Positions 1-12,519 of a stretch of DNA of 64,000 nt are shown here, in pieces (positions within the stretch are counted from its first letter, which is position 1; each line of letters starts with the position of its first letter). This stretch comes from Anagrus nilaparvatae. Its lineage: Eukaryota; Arthropoda; Insecta; Hymenoptera; Mymaridae. The notes beneath the pieces are model-generated. The model did not search any database. It saw only the letters and a program-made list of their open reading frames with translations, and was not told the DNA's origin. The DNA lies in the NCBI GenBank assembly GCA_022575985.1, contig JAKSXM010000272.1, positions 5,704,001 through 5,768,000 of the forward strand. The letters are read 5' to 3'. Both the position numbers and the translations under genes were made by a program.

Positions 1-1947
1 AAACAAAAAATTTAAGTCCAATTAGAAGGAAATCAAATCTGCACATTTTGAGATGTTTAAAGACAAAAAATTTAATTAATATATGCAGTCCAAATTAAGA
101 TTTAATGCTCGGCATCAAATTCAACGGGAATCTTCGTATAAACACCCAAAAGGAAAATATTTTTAAATGTAAAATAAACATTTGGCAACAATAATATGAG
201 AATTTTGCATGAATTAAAAAAAAAATGAGAGGTCTTATATTTTTAATTGTTTACTTCTGGAAAAATCAGGGAAAAATATAGTTTTTGCGAGCCCCCAGTC
301 CAAATTGTGCCTAGCTGGCGTCTAATCCCTCATTTATTATTTCTAGTTTATTTTGTAATTTTTATTATATTACTCTTAAAGCCACTACCTTTGCTAAAGA
401 CAATTGTATATTGCTTCCAAGGATTTGTCTAAGGACGCATGCATCATAAAAAAATTTATTTAATTTTATTATGCAATATATATATATATATACTTTTTGG
501 CGAATAAAGATAAGATTAAGTACGACTTTTTTATAAATTGATTAATTTTCCTACTGAAAGTAATGCTCGCGTAACGGTGTCTCGCTACATTCAAAGTATT
601 TGTAATCCAAAATTTTAGTTATTTTAGTTTTTTGACATTAAAATACATCATTTTAGCAGGTTTTCCTGAAACATTATATTTATTCATACTTACATATTCT
701 TTCTATTTCTATGCAAAAGTACGCAAAAAATATTATTGGGATACCCTTTAAAAGCTGGAGTTAGTATTCGCTAAATCTTTTTTTCACATCTACTAAAGCA
801 AAAAACTCAATTTTTAGAGTTTAAAACTATCAATGATAATTTTACTCCTCTTATAATATAGATAAAAAAACATTATTAGGTCAACGATATTTAAGTAAAT
901 ATTTTTAAATTTTGTTTTACATTATCTTTTATTTTAAAATATTTTTATACACGAATAAATTTGCAGTATGGTAATAATTTAAAATTTTTAAAATCTTTAT
1001 GCCTTAATAAGTCGATAAAATATTTTTCATATAAAAATAAACTAGATTTATTTTTTTAACTGATTTAACAAAAATCAAATGTTTGAGAAATTATTGAAAA
1101 TTAGTGAAAAATTTGCAATTTAAAATTTTTTTTTTAATTTCATTAAAATCAACAAGCATTAATAAACTTTACCAAATTTGTCTTATTGTCCCTAAAATTT
1201 TTTACCTTTTAAGTGGTTTATCCATTAAAAAAAATAATGAAAGAATGTAATAAAACGTGAATAGTATTAAAATTTAAACATTTTGGAGCTAAAATCGACA
1301 TATTTTTACCTATGTCGCCGACTTAATTAATTTTTTATGAATACAATAAAATTGGATTTAACATTGCGCATATGGGAAAATTTTTTTCGGTTTTGTAAAA
1401 AATAGGCTGCTAATGACACAGATCGATGATACTTAATAAATCTGATAAATAATTGCTTAAACATTGCATTCCCAATTAGTTTTACATACTTTATCGACTT
1501 TATTTTCGAAAATTTAATAAAAAACACGTAAAATAACCAAAATTGATACTATTTTGATATCAATTTTTTTTGATAGTTTGATACTATGAGACTTTTTTGG
1601 GGTAATATTCTTGGATTATTAATGGTTTTTTATAGTTTCTTTTCAATTAATAGCTTCTAAAATATAAACTTAAAAAAAAAATTTATGTCGGTAATCGTAA
1701 TTCATGCGAAAATTTAGAATCAACAAATAAACCTCCTTAATTATGTTATTTTATTTAGAAAATCATTGGAAAATCAGGAACATAAACTTGTTATAAAAAT
1801 AGACTAGACGTTTTCTTTATTTACTTTTTCTTAAAAGTAAATAAGGTACCTAGTATCTTATCGTATCGAATCGTGATGATTACTCTTTTGAAAAGCACAT
1901 TCTCAAAAGAAGCTTTATTTCTTCTTCTTATGCTGTTTATTTCAAAC
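1..1947. other. AT-rich non-genic stretch
   Basis: No coding exon is recognisable. The open frames here are short, have no domain-like composition and lack splice signals. The stretch near 255-300 (a GGAAAAATCAGGGAAAAAT motif) loosely resembles 5,205-5,260 and may be a worn transposon fragment; this is weak. Confidence 0.6.
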
Positions 1948-2728
1948 ATACGTCCTTTAACCCTACTGAATCAAACCAACGGAGACCCAAGGGCTGCCGG
2001 TGGTCCACCTGACATTAAGATTAAATCAGATGCATTAAAAAAGCATTTATTGATTTAAGATTTCTAGAATCTGGGAATTTTATAGCCATTGATCAAGTTA
2101 TCTGTCCCTTAGAAGATAATAATTTTTTTTTTATTTACTGTCTACAGGCAGAGATATTTGTTCTTGAAATTTCTTTAATTTTTGAGGTACTAAATTAATC
2201 AAGACTTTTTTATGAAGTTTCTGATTCTAAAAATCTTTGAATATAATATTTAAGGCATTGTTTACCATCAATTCTCTGAAAAACATTTTTTTACTTTCTT
2301 AATTTTTCCCCGAATGAATTTTTATTTTAAAAATTATAGGTTAGGTCAAAAATCAAAAATCTTGAAAAATATTGGATATTCTTGTTAGAAATTGAAATTT
2401 TTTTTTAGTAAATCGATGCTAAATTATGTCCAAAATATTATATTCAAAGATTTTTAAATTCAGAAGCTCTACAAAAAAGTTTTGATTAATTTAGTAGCTC
2501 AAAAATTAAAGAAATTATTCAAGTGCTAATATTTCCGCCTGCAGTCAATAAATTTTCAAAACTTTTTTTTAAATTCTAAAAGACATATAACTTGATAAAT
2601 GGCTATAAGAATTAAAGATTCTACTCGAGATTCTAGAAGTTTCGATTTCCAGAAATTTCAAATAAAAAAATGCCATTTTTATCCACCCGATTCAACCTTC
2701 CGTCGGTTTGTTTTAGTAGGGAACGTGC
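1948..2728. mobile_element. Foldback element A (imperfect palindrome, about 780 bp)
   Basis: The left arm (about 1,950-2,265) reappears as its reverse complement in the right arm (about 2,415-2,727). Paired landmarks are CCCTACTGAATCAAACCAAC near 1,961 with its complement near 2,703-2,722, and the AAAATCTTTGAATATAATAT block near 2,230 with its complement near 2,435. The arms carry many mismatches, so the element is old. There is no transposase frame. Short open frames inside it on both strands simply read the two arms and should not be called genes. Confidence 0.7.
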
Positions 2729-5700
2729 AAAAGTAAAAATATAAATTTTATGTATGTATTTATAAATTTTTTTTTGAAATGTGCAAATTGATACAGTACT
2801 TTCTCTAAAATATGTCAACATTTATTATTATAACTATGTAATAATCTTTTCATTGATGCTTTTTTTGAGATGGCGTCATCGAGAGAGGACACCTTGGCAT
2901 GTTTTTGGAGCCGTGCCAATATAAATAATAGTGAAAATTCTTTCTTTTTTTTTAGTTTATATGCAAAATACTTTTTTTATTTTTATATTTTTGTAAATAT
3001 GTATAACAGCTTCACAAAGTAACATATTTTCTGTTTTTGTAATATTACTTGATAAATTTCATTCTATTGTTTATTTTTAAAATATTTAACTGAAAATTTT
3101 ACTTTTATTTATTTTTTTTTTTAATGTCAAAAACATATTTTTATGATAAGACACGGTCAAGTCGCTGTGCTTACCCGTAATTTCGTAAACTCATTCATTA
3201 ATTATGAAAAGCTTTTTACCGAAAACACTGTTCATGAAACCATTTAATTCTGAGATTGAAATTTTTAAAAAGATTTGTAAATCATTGGATAAAAAATAAA
3301 AAGCTTTTGAATTACAAGATTCAGTGATACTTGGGCCAGAGAAAAATGCCACCTAAATTCGGAACAGCTTCTAAACTTAAAAATTATTTAGGCAACCATC
3401 AGTTACCGGTCATCACCGGTAGTAGTAATAGCATCCGACTAACAAAAAATAATTAATTACGTACTTTTTATTAATACGTTTATCCGTTTATTTTAAGTAG
3501 TTGACTTGATGGATACTTAAATTGAAATATTTCAAGGCATCGAACACCTTGTTAATTTATTTTTCGTATTTTCTATTATTTCTTCTTATGAGAAACTTTA
3601 TAAAGGATGTATTATTTAAGAAGTTTGAAGGTTTTGTTTTTCCTAAAAAATTCTATTACGAATATCTGTGTTTACTTCTTTTGAAATTCTTATAAAAGAA
3701 AAAGCTCTAAAAACACCCGTAATTAAGGTTTTATTATCAAAATTAAAATCCAACGATAGTAGAAGAAAATGCTTGTGTTCATTAATTAAGATCTAGGAAA
3801 TAAAGTAAATTGAATTTTAACTACCTTAATTCTTGTCTAAGTGTAACAATGAGGTTATAATTAATGCTTTTAACAAAAACTAAATGTTGCAGTATTCATT
3901 AAGCTAAAGAAATAAATTCTATTTTAGCCTTAAATTGAAACATAATAATTAGGAAAATATTTCAATTTATGTACTGTCAGACGAGTCTTAATCTTGAACA
4001 GTAACTTATGGAAATTTTCCCAAGAAACCCGTTAAAAACAGTTATTCAAGATAAAAACTAATTTGAATTACTTTCTGGGATAGATTTTCAGAAATAAAAT
4101 AATATTAACCAGAAAAAATTTTTATTGGCTGGAAACTGTAATGTATATATAATGCAAATATAATGCATATACCACTACTTGAATAATTTTTGGTCCACAA
4201 GACTAACTGGCGTTTAGGCAAAATAAACTTTTCCGATATCTGAAAAGATTATTATATCTTGACAACTTGTCATCAAATGATTTCATAGCTCTTTAAACCT
4301 GTTTTTAAAAGATGTACAGACCATACTCCAAAAACAATAAATTAAACTACCAAAAGACAAATAGAACATACTGCACAAAATTTGAACTTCATTGATTATA
4401 CAGTAATCATGATCACGCAGACATTTATACTAATTTAACACTATTACATTTTTGCAAAAAAAAGTATCAAAGCAAATAAAAATAATTTAACTAACGTAAA
4501 TAATATGTTATTTTAATAAGGAACCAAATAATGTGATAAGTATGCAAAATAAGATAATCAGTAGAAAAGAAAAGTCAATTGTACACTTTCGTAGTATTAG
4601 ACAAAACAGATGTAATTTTTTCGTTTTAAAAGAAATTCAAAATTAAATAAATTTTCCTTTCAGTTGTAAGTTATAAATGATCAAAAAATTTTTGTAATGA
4701 TATTTTATTTCAAAAGTTTTATGCAATTTAGCTTAATTAAGTAACTATATAACCTGATGATGAGATTTTAATCTCGAAAAAGGGTTAAAATAAATAAATT
4801 GTAAATAAATTAAAAACTAAAGAGTATATTTTAAATAATTTTGAGTTTTATTTCTTATTTAGGTAGGTTAAAAAAACATCAGCTTGAATAAGAAATAGAA
4901 AATGTGTAACATATTTTAAACAATTTTCTGTATGTGTTAACTAGTTTAAAATACACGAAATTTCCAATACGATATGCTTTTAATGCTAATGTGTTTATAA
5001 CGTAAATATTTTTAATATAAATAATTTACTTTATTTTTATCTCTGTATAATTAAGAGTGTAATTTTCGAAGGAAATTTTGACGCTTGGCTAAAGATTAAT
5101 GGAATGGTTAACATTAAAGTCCCGAAGCTGAATTTGTGCGGTGTAATTTCCTTTCGTATTTTTACCTTTAAGAAAGACACGACCATTTAAAAAAAAGTCA
5201 GGGAAATTTACTAATTTTTGGTTTGGAAACTCAGGGAAAATCACAGATTTTGATTTGGCTGTGATTCGATTTTGGACCTTAAAAGTGGCATTTGTTTTGT
5301 TTCATGAATTCTATAATCACTGGGTTGGGTTCGACTTAATTTAAGCTGTCATCATTGACGATTCATTCCCTTATTTTTTGCTTGTGACAAGCCGAGTTTT
5401 ATTCTGATCAGGATATAACCAAATATTAGAGAATCGTAAAAAATGAGTCATTGGAATTCAACCCCAGTTAAATACGATCGAATATTTAATTTATCTATAG
5501 AAAGTATTGTTTTAAATAAACAGAAAATCAAACTTGCTATCGACTTTAGAATAATTAATTTGATGTTTAATTAATTGTGAGTAAATAAGACACATTGTGC
5601 ATCTTGTAAAAAACAATAAACACAAGTTAGTCTTAAATATTGACTAATTGGATACATTGTAAAAATAAAATTCCATTAGCCTGTATTACTTTACTATGAA

Positions 5701-6010
5701 TATTTGTTTACAAAAGTTTTTTTGAAAATTAATTTTTTTTTTTTCATAATTTATTATTACTTGCCATTTCTCCTCCATCTCTATAATTCTTATTTAATCG
5801 CTTAGAAGCGTACATTCTCGTGTTTTATCTGCCAAAATTAAAATATACTTTCTATTGCCAAATTTTTAACAGTATAACAAACCATTCACTTTTGAAAAAT
5901 TGTTTATTTATGTTTATGTTTATGTATGATTTATGTGCTATAATCTATTATTATTTTGCATTTTTCTAGAGATTGATATTAAAATTGATTTTTTTCTGAT
6001 AAATATTTTT
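2729..6010. other. AT-rich non-genic stretch with repeat remnants
   Basis: No supported gene. An isolated less AT-rich patch at 2,868-2,925 opens with ATGGCGTCATCGAG and could be read as a short peptide start, but no downstream exon was found. At 4,753-4,780 the motif CCTGATGATGAG followed by an ATCTCG complement resembles the tail hairpin of the retroelement at 6,890-7,830. The block 5,190-5,260 (repeated CAGGGAAA motifs) looks like a transposon fragment. Confidence 0.5.
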
Positions 6011-6215
6011 TCAAGGGGTCGAAGGTCACGTGTTGAATATAGGGGATCTTTAAGTAAATCTTTTTAAGTAAAAATTTAGAAAAAACTTATTATCACGCTA
6101 TTGCAACGATTTTCAGCTTTCAAACATCATGTATCCCTAGTTTCTTAGAACCAATGGCGCAAAAAATTTGCTATGATTTTCTATATTCAACACTCGACCT
6201 TTGGTTCCTTAATTT
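6011..6215. mobile_element. Foldback element B, copy 1
   Basis: A short imperfect palindrome. The left end reads AAGGGGTCGAAGGTCACGTG and then TTGAATATAGG; the right end carries the complementary CTATATTCAACACTCGACCT. The right half (about 110 bases, including CGCCATTGGTTCTAAGAA as complement and an AGCTGAAAATCG block) matches the left half of copy 2 at 30,258-30,648. This shows a dispersed family. There is no coding capacity. Confidence 0.75.
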
Positions 6216-6889
6216 AAAATAATTATTCACGTTTAAAAGATCTAATTTTATATTTGAAATTTTTTAAAACTATTTTAATTAGATTGATCTATTTTACCTT
6301 TAATTCTTTTTTTTTTTTTAATTATCGTATTTTTAGTAGTAATTTAAAAATTTTAAATTTTTGAAATCAATTAAAAATCAATAAATAAAAAAACCAGAAT
6401 CTACAAAATATTAAAGTTGACTTAAAATGTAATAAAAAATAGCCGCTCTTCAATTATACTAAATTTATAAATTCAATTAATGACTTTTTAATAAAATTCT
6501 CCTTATATAATAATAATAATAATTTTAGATTCCAAAGTTTGAAGAAAAAAAATTTAACTTAAAAATTGATAAAAATATAGTTTAACAATACTACTCAAAA
6601 TTTCGAATTGTAAAATAGCCTTTTTAGTAGTCTACGCGACTAAAAATTTTGAACTGCAGTAAAAATAAAACCAGCAATAAAAATTTCAGAATCCTCAATG
6701 TTCTTATTTCCATAGTTACTTATTCGAGGCTTATTCCCATTGGATCGAGAGCAAAAAAATTTATTCATTTATTCATAATAAATTTACGGGCTTGAAACAA
6801 CGAGCCAATATTGAACAATCCATCTAGAACAGCTTTATACAAATTTTAAAGAATAAGAAAAAAAATTAATAGTTTTGAATGAATCAATT

Positions 6890-7831
6890 AGTGTATCTCA
6901 ATCCCATCACTATCACGTATCTACTGCGATGGATTATTCCACTCTCTCCTGAAACGAAAAAGTGGAGAATGAAACAGAAGATCGCAATTTGAAGATTCTT
7001 CCTCAATAGGCCTTTCATCCAAAAGGTTTTCACTCAAATGTCAAGAAAGAAGTAAATTTTATAAAACCATCCATACCCAATGGCTACAATAGTGAAATAG
7101 TGGACAAGCTTATTAATAAACACTAAAATCGCAAACATGAGTACTAAATATGTATTAGTTACCTACGGGACTTTTACGCCATGAATACCAGCAACAAGCT
7201 ATCTAAGCAACTAAGAGATAATAAAAAATTACCACTGTAAGACAATTGCTATTTTTATATTCGACCGACGAGCAAGAAATATCCAAAGAGATATCCAGAA
7301 AATGTTTCACCTATGTGCCAAGATGCAGATAAAAAAAAACAAAATATTCTACATACGCAGCATCAGATTAAGATCAGGATTAAGACATAGCAAAGACATA
7401 GATAAAAAAAGATCCAACTTCGCCAAACATCCACTAAGCAAAAAAAATTTGTATACAAGCCTGGAGAAAAATATGACACCTCTCTTTATCTGTGACAAAG
7501 GATCAGTAATGGATTGTCATGAAAAGTTCGAAATATATAGAGCTTTTAAAAATCATACGCAATGTGGAAATATTTAAAACGACCAACTAAAATTTAATTC
7601 CAACACCCTATACATATTATCTATAAAGACGTTAAACTATGATAATAATAATTACAACATTTAATAGTATTCAAATAAAATAAAATTAAAAAAATATTCG
7701 AAATGTTTTTACACATGTGTAGTTTAAATCAACAGTATTATGTTTTATGTGTAATGTTAATGTAAAAAAGTGTAAATAGCATTACCCTGAAGATGAGACA
7801 AGAGTCTCAAAATGCCTCGGTTTTACTCTTT
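6890..7831 (+). pseudogene. Degenerate Penelope-like retroelement, 3' end
   Basis: Three-frame reading gives broken stretches that resemble the end of Penelope-like reverse transcriptase/endonuclease proteins. A segment near 7,045-7,120 reads IPNGYNSEIVDKLINKH, like the conserved NGYNP...VDK region. A segment near 7,527-7,620 reads EKFEIYRAFKNHTQ and then, after a stop, NDQLKF, like the usual EIY...LNDQ C-terminus. Stops and frameshifts interrupt it, so it is dead. It is followed by a tail hairpin at 7,785-7,816 (CCTGAAGATGAGA...TCTCAAAA) of the kind found at retroelement 3' ends. The assignment rests on remembered family motifs; another non-LTR element is possible. Confidence 0.5.
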
Positions 7832-9978
7832 GTTTTTTAACCCTTGCTTTGAAAAATTTAATTATGATTCATAGGTATAAGTTAAGAGTTACATGAAGTT
7901 TGTTTTATGATATTGAGAAAAGCCCCTAAATATGAGTGTTCTTTGCGAATATAAGGGCAATGCTCTCAATACGCACATATAGGAATGTGATATTCGTAAT
8001 TAGCCAAAAACCTATAACATGCCAAATTTCGTTAGAGTTGCAAAGATTAACGCCCAACATTGTGATGCACTTTGGGTTATATATATAACTAATAACCCTT
8101 ACTGAATAAATTAGAAGAGATTTCGAGAAAAAAAATTTAGCTTCTTGATGTGTGATGTGAGTTGATGCAAAACCGCCGCATCACGTCGCATACCCCTTGC
8201 TCTTATTTTTTACATTTTTATGAAAAAATAATTTTGTATTTTTTGCGAGAATTAAAAAAAATGTCAGTTATACTGGGATAAGTATTGATACCATAAAACT
8301 GTTTAATGAAAATGAAGCCTATATATTATATAATATGATAGTGACCTATATATTCGTAGCGTATAAACAGGTCAAAAACGAATTTAGTTTAATTCTTGAG
8401 CGCCCTCATACCTTACAACTTTGTACTTAATATTAAATGACCTCTTAAATTCTTTTTAATTTTGAATTCTAATTGTCACTTTAATCAATTAAATTATTTT
8501 TTAAAAACCTAGTCTTTGTTTGCCTGTATGCATAAAATTAAAATTCCCATAAAATACTTTCAATACGTTATTATTGTTATTATTTTTTATCTGAAAAAAA
8601 GTATAAATAGATATTTTTATTTTTATGTCATAAAAACGTCGTATGAAGTATGAATAAATTTTGCTTTCTTTTTTCAAAGCTTTATTTTATGAATACAAAA
8701 TAAGTTTATATTTTTTTTAGATTTTTTATCGTTTCATGATGAACGTAAAATTTTTTATTGATGTTACATTTTTCTTGAATTTGGTATCTTTGAAAAAATA
8801 GGAATATTGAAAAATTGCGGAGGGAAAAAAAACTCAATACTAATTAAAAGCATGAAGTTAATTTGTACACATAAAAGTTTTTGTACCTGTGGATAATAGT
8901 ATCCTGATTTTGGCATTAAATAAACTATATTATACACAACGTAGAGAGTCGGGATGTCCAGGGAGAGTAGGTCGTTACTATGGTAACTAAGGGGGGAGAA
9001 AAAGGGAGTAAAGCTTGCAAAGAAGATACAGCTGCATGAAAATACTTTCTATTGTATTCTTATATTTTATCAAAACTAAATTATCATAATGTATTTATAA
9101 ATGTACTTTTAAATCAAAACTGTTTCCGGGAGCCAAAAATTTCTAAAAATTAAACCTTATGCGGATTTATTGAAATTTTGACGCATATACTTGCTTTCGT
9201 TTTACCGATTTACCAGGTTTTCTATGTATTCGGCCTCACATTTTTAAATAAATATTTGGAAAGACCGAATATCGGATTCAAAAAATTTCCAATCAGAATC
9301 AAATGCAAGAATAAAATGTTTATTAATCATTACTAAATTTACTTTCAAAATTTTATTTTATTGAGAGGGTACACGCTTATCGAAAATGTAAGGCAATAAG
9401 ACAAGATATATTTTATTAGAAGTGGAGTCTTAAAGTTTAAAGTCGTCTAGATTTATTTTTACAAAAAGCTTTGTTCAATCATTCAGTATATCTATTCCCA
9501 CGCTGATATTTACACTAAAAAATAATCCACTTGCTGCTAGTGGCTCAAACGATTGCGAATGATTTAAAACTGCTTAAAATTTTTGAAAAATCTTCTTTTT
9601 TGAAAATTTTTTTTTGGCTTATTAAACCGCGCTCTAAGTCATTTGTAATCGTATTAGCATGAATAATAAATTCCGCTAGCCACAAACGGATTTTTTTTTT
9701 GGTCACTTAAAATACCATTTTTTAAATGGACGTGAAGAATTCTAATTCTAACGAGATGAATTCGCAATTTAAAAGCTTCAAATTTTTGAGTTGCCAATAA
9801 AAATTAAGTTACAATTACATAGTCAGCTAAAAACATAATAAAACTTTGAGGGATTAAAAATGAATCTCAAGCTTTGATAACTCGTAGAGTTATTGTTTTT
9901 TAAAAAAATATTAAAAAAAGTTGAAGAAAATAAAATAAAATAAAATAAATGATTTTAAATTCTTATTGAAAATGCATG
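7832..9978. other. Non-genic stretch
   Basis: No supported gene. A small G-rich patch at 8,940-9,010 contains the perfect palindrome GTTACTATGGTAAC. A weak imperfect inverted repeat lies at 9,537-9,685 (GTGGCT...ACGATTGCGAATGATTTA against its near complement). Neither can be named. Confidence 0.5.
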
Positions 9979-10822
9979 TATATGTTACCGTTAGAGTCCG
10001 CTCTCCCGATAAAGTTAACATTAACCAGTTAAAGTTAACTTTAGCGAAGCGTTTTCGTTTAAGTCCATGAAGACGATTAAAATGAATAAAAATATAACAT
10101 TAGCGGCATTATGTTCGTTAAAGTTAACTTTAACCAATCCTTGTTAGTTAAAGTCCATGAAAGCGGTTTCATATAAGAGTTCGAGTTTGTATTATATATT
10201 ATATACGACTCTCGCTATAAGGTACTCTCAGGGCTTAGATTAGGCTCATAAAGATATTGTGAAACATCTCTATGGTTAGGCTACTCTTTTAAAAATGCAT
10301 TTCTTAGGATCAGTAACCAATCCTAGTTATAAGACACCCCAAGGGTTAGGTTAGGCTATTTTTTTTTAAAGGCATTGTCACAGTATTGTTTACAAATTTG
10401 CGAATGGGTTCTTAAGCCCACCTTGCCCTAATTCTAGGGAATGCCTTACTGCGTGAAAATGCCTTTAAAAAAAAAATAGCCTAACCTAACCCTAGGGGCG
10501 TGTTATAACTAGGATTGATTACTGGTCCCAAGAAATGCATTTTTAAAAAAGTAGCCTAACCTAAATCCTTGGATGCCTTATAGCCAGAGTCGTATATAAT
10601 ATATTATAATACAAATTTTTTTTAATATGCTAAACCGCTTTCATGGACTTTAACTGACAAGGATTGGTTAAAGTTAACTTTATCGTATACACACCCGTTA
10701 ATGTTGTATTTTTATTCATTTTAATCGTCTTCGTGGACTTTAACGAAAACGCTTCGCTAAAGTTAACTTTAACTGGTTAATGTTAACATTATCGGGAGAG
10801 CGGACTTTAACGGTAACATATA
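9979..10822. mobile_element. Foldback element C (about 844 bp)
   Basis: A long imperfect palindrome. It begins TATGTTACCGTTAGAGTCCG and ends with the near-exact complement CGGACTTTAACGGTAACATA. The fold axis is near 10,400, between TTTAAAGGCATT and AATGCCTTTAAA. The arms are about 400 bases each and hold recurring GTTAAAGTTAAC half-palindromes. No open frame suggests a transposase, so it is probably a non-autonomous foldback DNA transposon. Confidence 0.8.
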
Positions 10823-11869
10823 TAAATAAAAATTTCAGCAGTAAGATTTAACTTAATTGTTTCTGTCTGCAAGTTAAATTTAAGAAACTTTAGATAAATT
10901 TTATAATATCTGACAGTATTATATTTGTATAAACTTTTCTGTCACTTAATGGAGATTTTCACATTTAAACTTGCTTGATTTTATCGTTTTCGTTGGTCCT
11001 TGTTCCGATTATACGCTAGACATTTTTCGGTCCACGAGTATCAAGTTCATTAAAAATAAAGAAATATAATTAATACATATTAAATTCAAATTTATTTAAT
11101 TACATTTTTCAACAACGGCAAATTATATTTGTCCTAATTTCAGTTATACTTAAATTTATATTTTAGAAAAAAAAAGTTAATGATATATAAATTAACGCAT
11201 TTAACATAAAAATACTTAAAAAAAAAAAAGCAGTGAGAGAAATAAAATGAAAGAAAAAAAGTATAATCGAGCTAAACTCGCGTCGTATTTATTCCAGGGA
11301 CGAGGACACGGGGGTATTTGACCTAGTTATACTTCTTCCCTCGACGCTATATAGGTCATAGACACTCTTTCCGCATTCAAACTTTTTCCCATGTGCCCTT
11401 TAAAACATTTTTTTTTTAAATTTACTTTGCTTTATTTTTCTGTTTAAATAATTTCGTTTTACAAGTTTTTAGCCGGATTAGTTAGGGAACGTGCATTGAA
11501 TTTTGAATATTACAATAAACTAGATTAGGTGCATCACTTGATATTGAACTTGAAAAATGTTGAATTTTTCTGTTTAACGTTAAAAAATAAATGGGCCACT
11601 TGCGATACAGAAAATATTATTTATTAAATTTTTTTAACTTTCGTGAAAAATTCAATTAAATAAAATTTATAATTTAACGATTTATTTAGCAAGAAATGGA
11701 ATAAATATTAGTTTCTTATACAGTAGTTAAACAGTGTGTGGAAAAAATGTCTATTTGTAGAAACAGAAAAGAAACAATATACGTCCAAAAAAAAGTAGGG
11801 AAAAAAATGAATAAAGTAAATAAAATTATAAATGTCAGGAAGAATATATAAAGTACTCAACACACCCGT
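10823..11869. other. Non-genic stretch upstream of the enc-like gene
   Basis: No coding sequence. A less AT-rich segment at 11,270-11,400 includes a TATA-like CTATATAG at about 11,348 and an inverted TGACCTA...TAGGTCA pair. It could be a distal promoter or enhancer, but nothing in the sequence decides this. Confidence 0.4.
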
Positions 11870-11884
11870 TAAAAAGTAATATCA

Positions 11885-12100
11885 AGTTAAATAAAAAGCT
11901 CTCTCTTTGTGTATTTTTTTTGCGCAAGCGTGTTACTAATTTTGACTAGAAAATAAGGTGCGAGAAAGCGCGAACTACGAGAACGACAAAGACTTTTTGA
12001 ACGTCAGGATCTTAGCTTTTTCAGTCTTTTCCTATTACTCATCACGCTCGTAGTTGATTCTCGAAAAAATTAAATATCGACAAAAAATAGTAAAGTGTGA
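11885..12100 (+). promoter_or_regulatory. Candidate promoter and 5' non-coding exon of the enc-like gene
   Basis: This segment is richer in GC than its surroundings and lies upstream of the first plausible coding exon. It contains a TATA-like TTAAATAAAAAG at about 11,887, a TGCGCAAGCG (NRF-1-like) at 11,921-11,930, and an insect initiator-like TCAGTC at 12,021. An AGTTG at 12,052-12,056 is close to DPE spacing. A good donor (AAAGT then GTGAGT) follows at 12,097, which could splice to the acceptor at 12,374-12,375. These are motif matches only; the start site is not shown. Confidence 0.35.
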
Positions 12101-12375
12101 GTCTGTGCTTGTGTAAATAAATACACGTTAATAGAATGACGTCGAAGGCACATAGCTTTGAACTTGCGAGTGCAAAAAAAGAACGTTGACTGTTCTTTGT
12201 TATTCTCGAATAAGTTAAATTATTAAATTTAAAAATGACATTTTACCAAAGATGATATTAAACTGAAAAAAGTAATTTTCTATTTATATCTTTTATTTCT
12301 CTTTTTATTGCTTTTTTTAATTAAAACATAATTAATCTCGTTTTTGCTAAGCAAATATCAATTGTTTGCTTACAG

Positions 12376-12519
12376 AGTTTAACACGATGTTTGGATTAAC
12401 GGTGGTGAAGTGGTGGTGGCCTTTGATATCTTTTGAGTCAAACAAGATTTCTTATTTAAAATTTTCTATATAAATTACCGATAAATTTTAATATTTTAAA
12501 CTTATGGCCCGTCTAGAAA
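12376..12519 (+). CDS. enc: enc-like candidate start exon (5' UTR plus first five codons)
   Basis: The exon is bounded by an acceptor TTGCTTACAG (ending 12,375) and a consensus donor (A then GTAAGT) at 12,520. The proposed ATG at 12,504 encodes MARLE plus one base. That base joins in phase to the first unambiguous exon at 18,778, giving MARLEIPSIVVHKGG. An upstream ATG at 12,387 opens a 28-codon uORF closed at 12,471-12,473 in the same frame, which might lower translation. The phase match supports the join but would occur by chance one time in three, so other 5' exons are possible. Confidence 0.45.

Noticed and set aside
1873..2821. Similar short proteins on opposite strands (LLNQTNGDP- and LLKQTDGRL-type text)
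   Set aside because: The similarity is explained by the inverted arms of foldback A.
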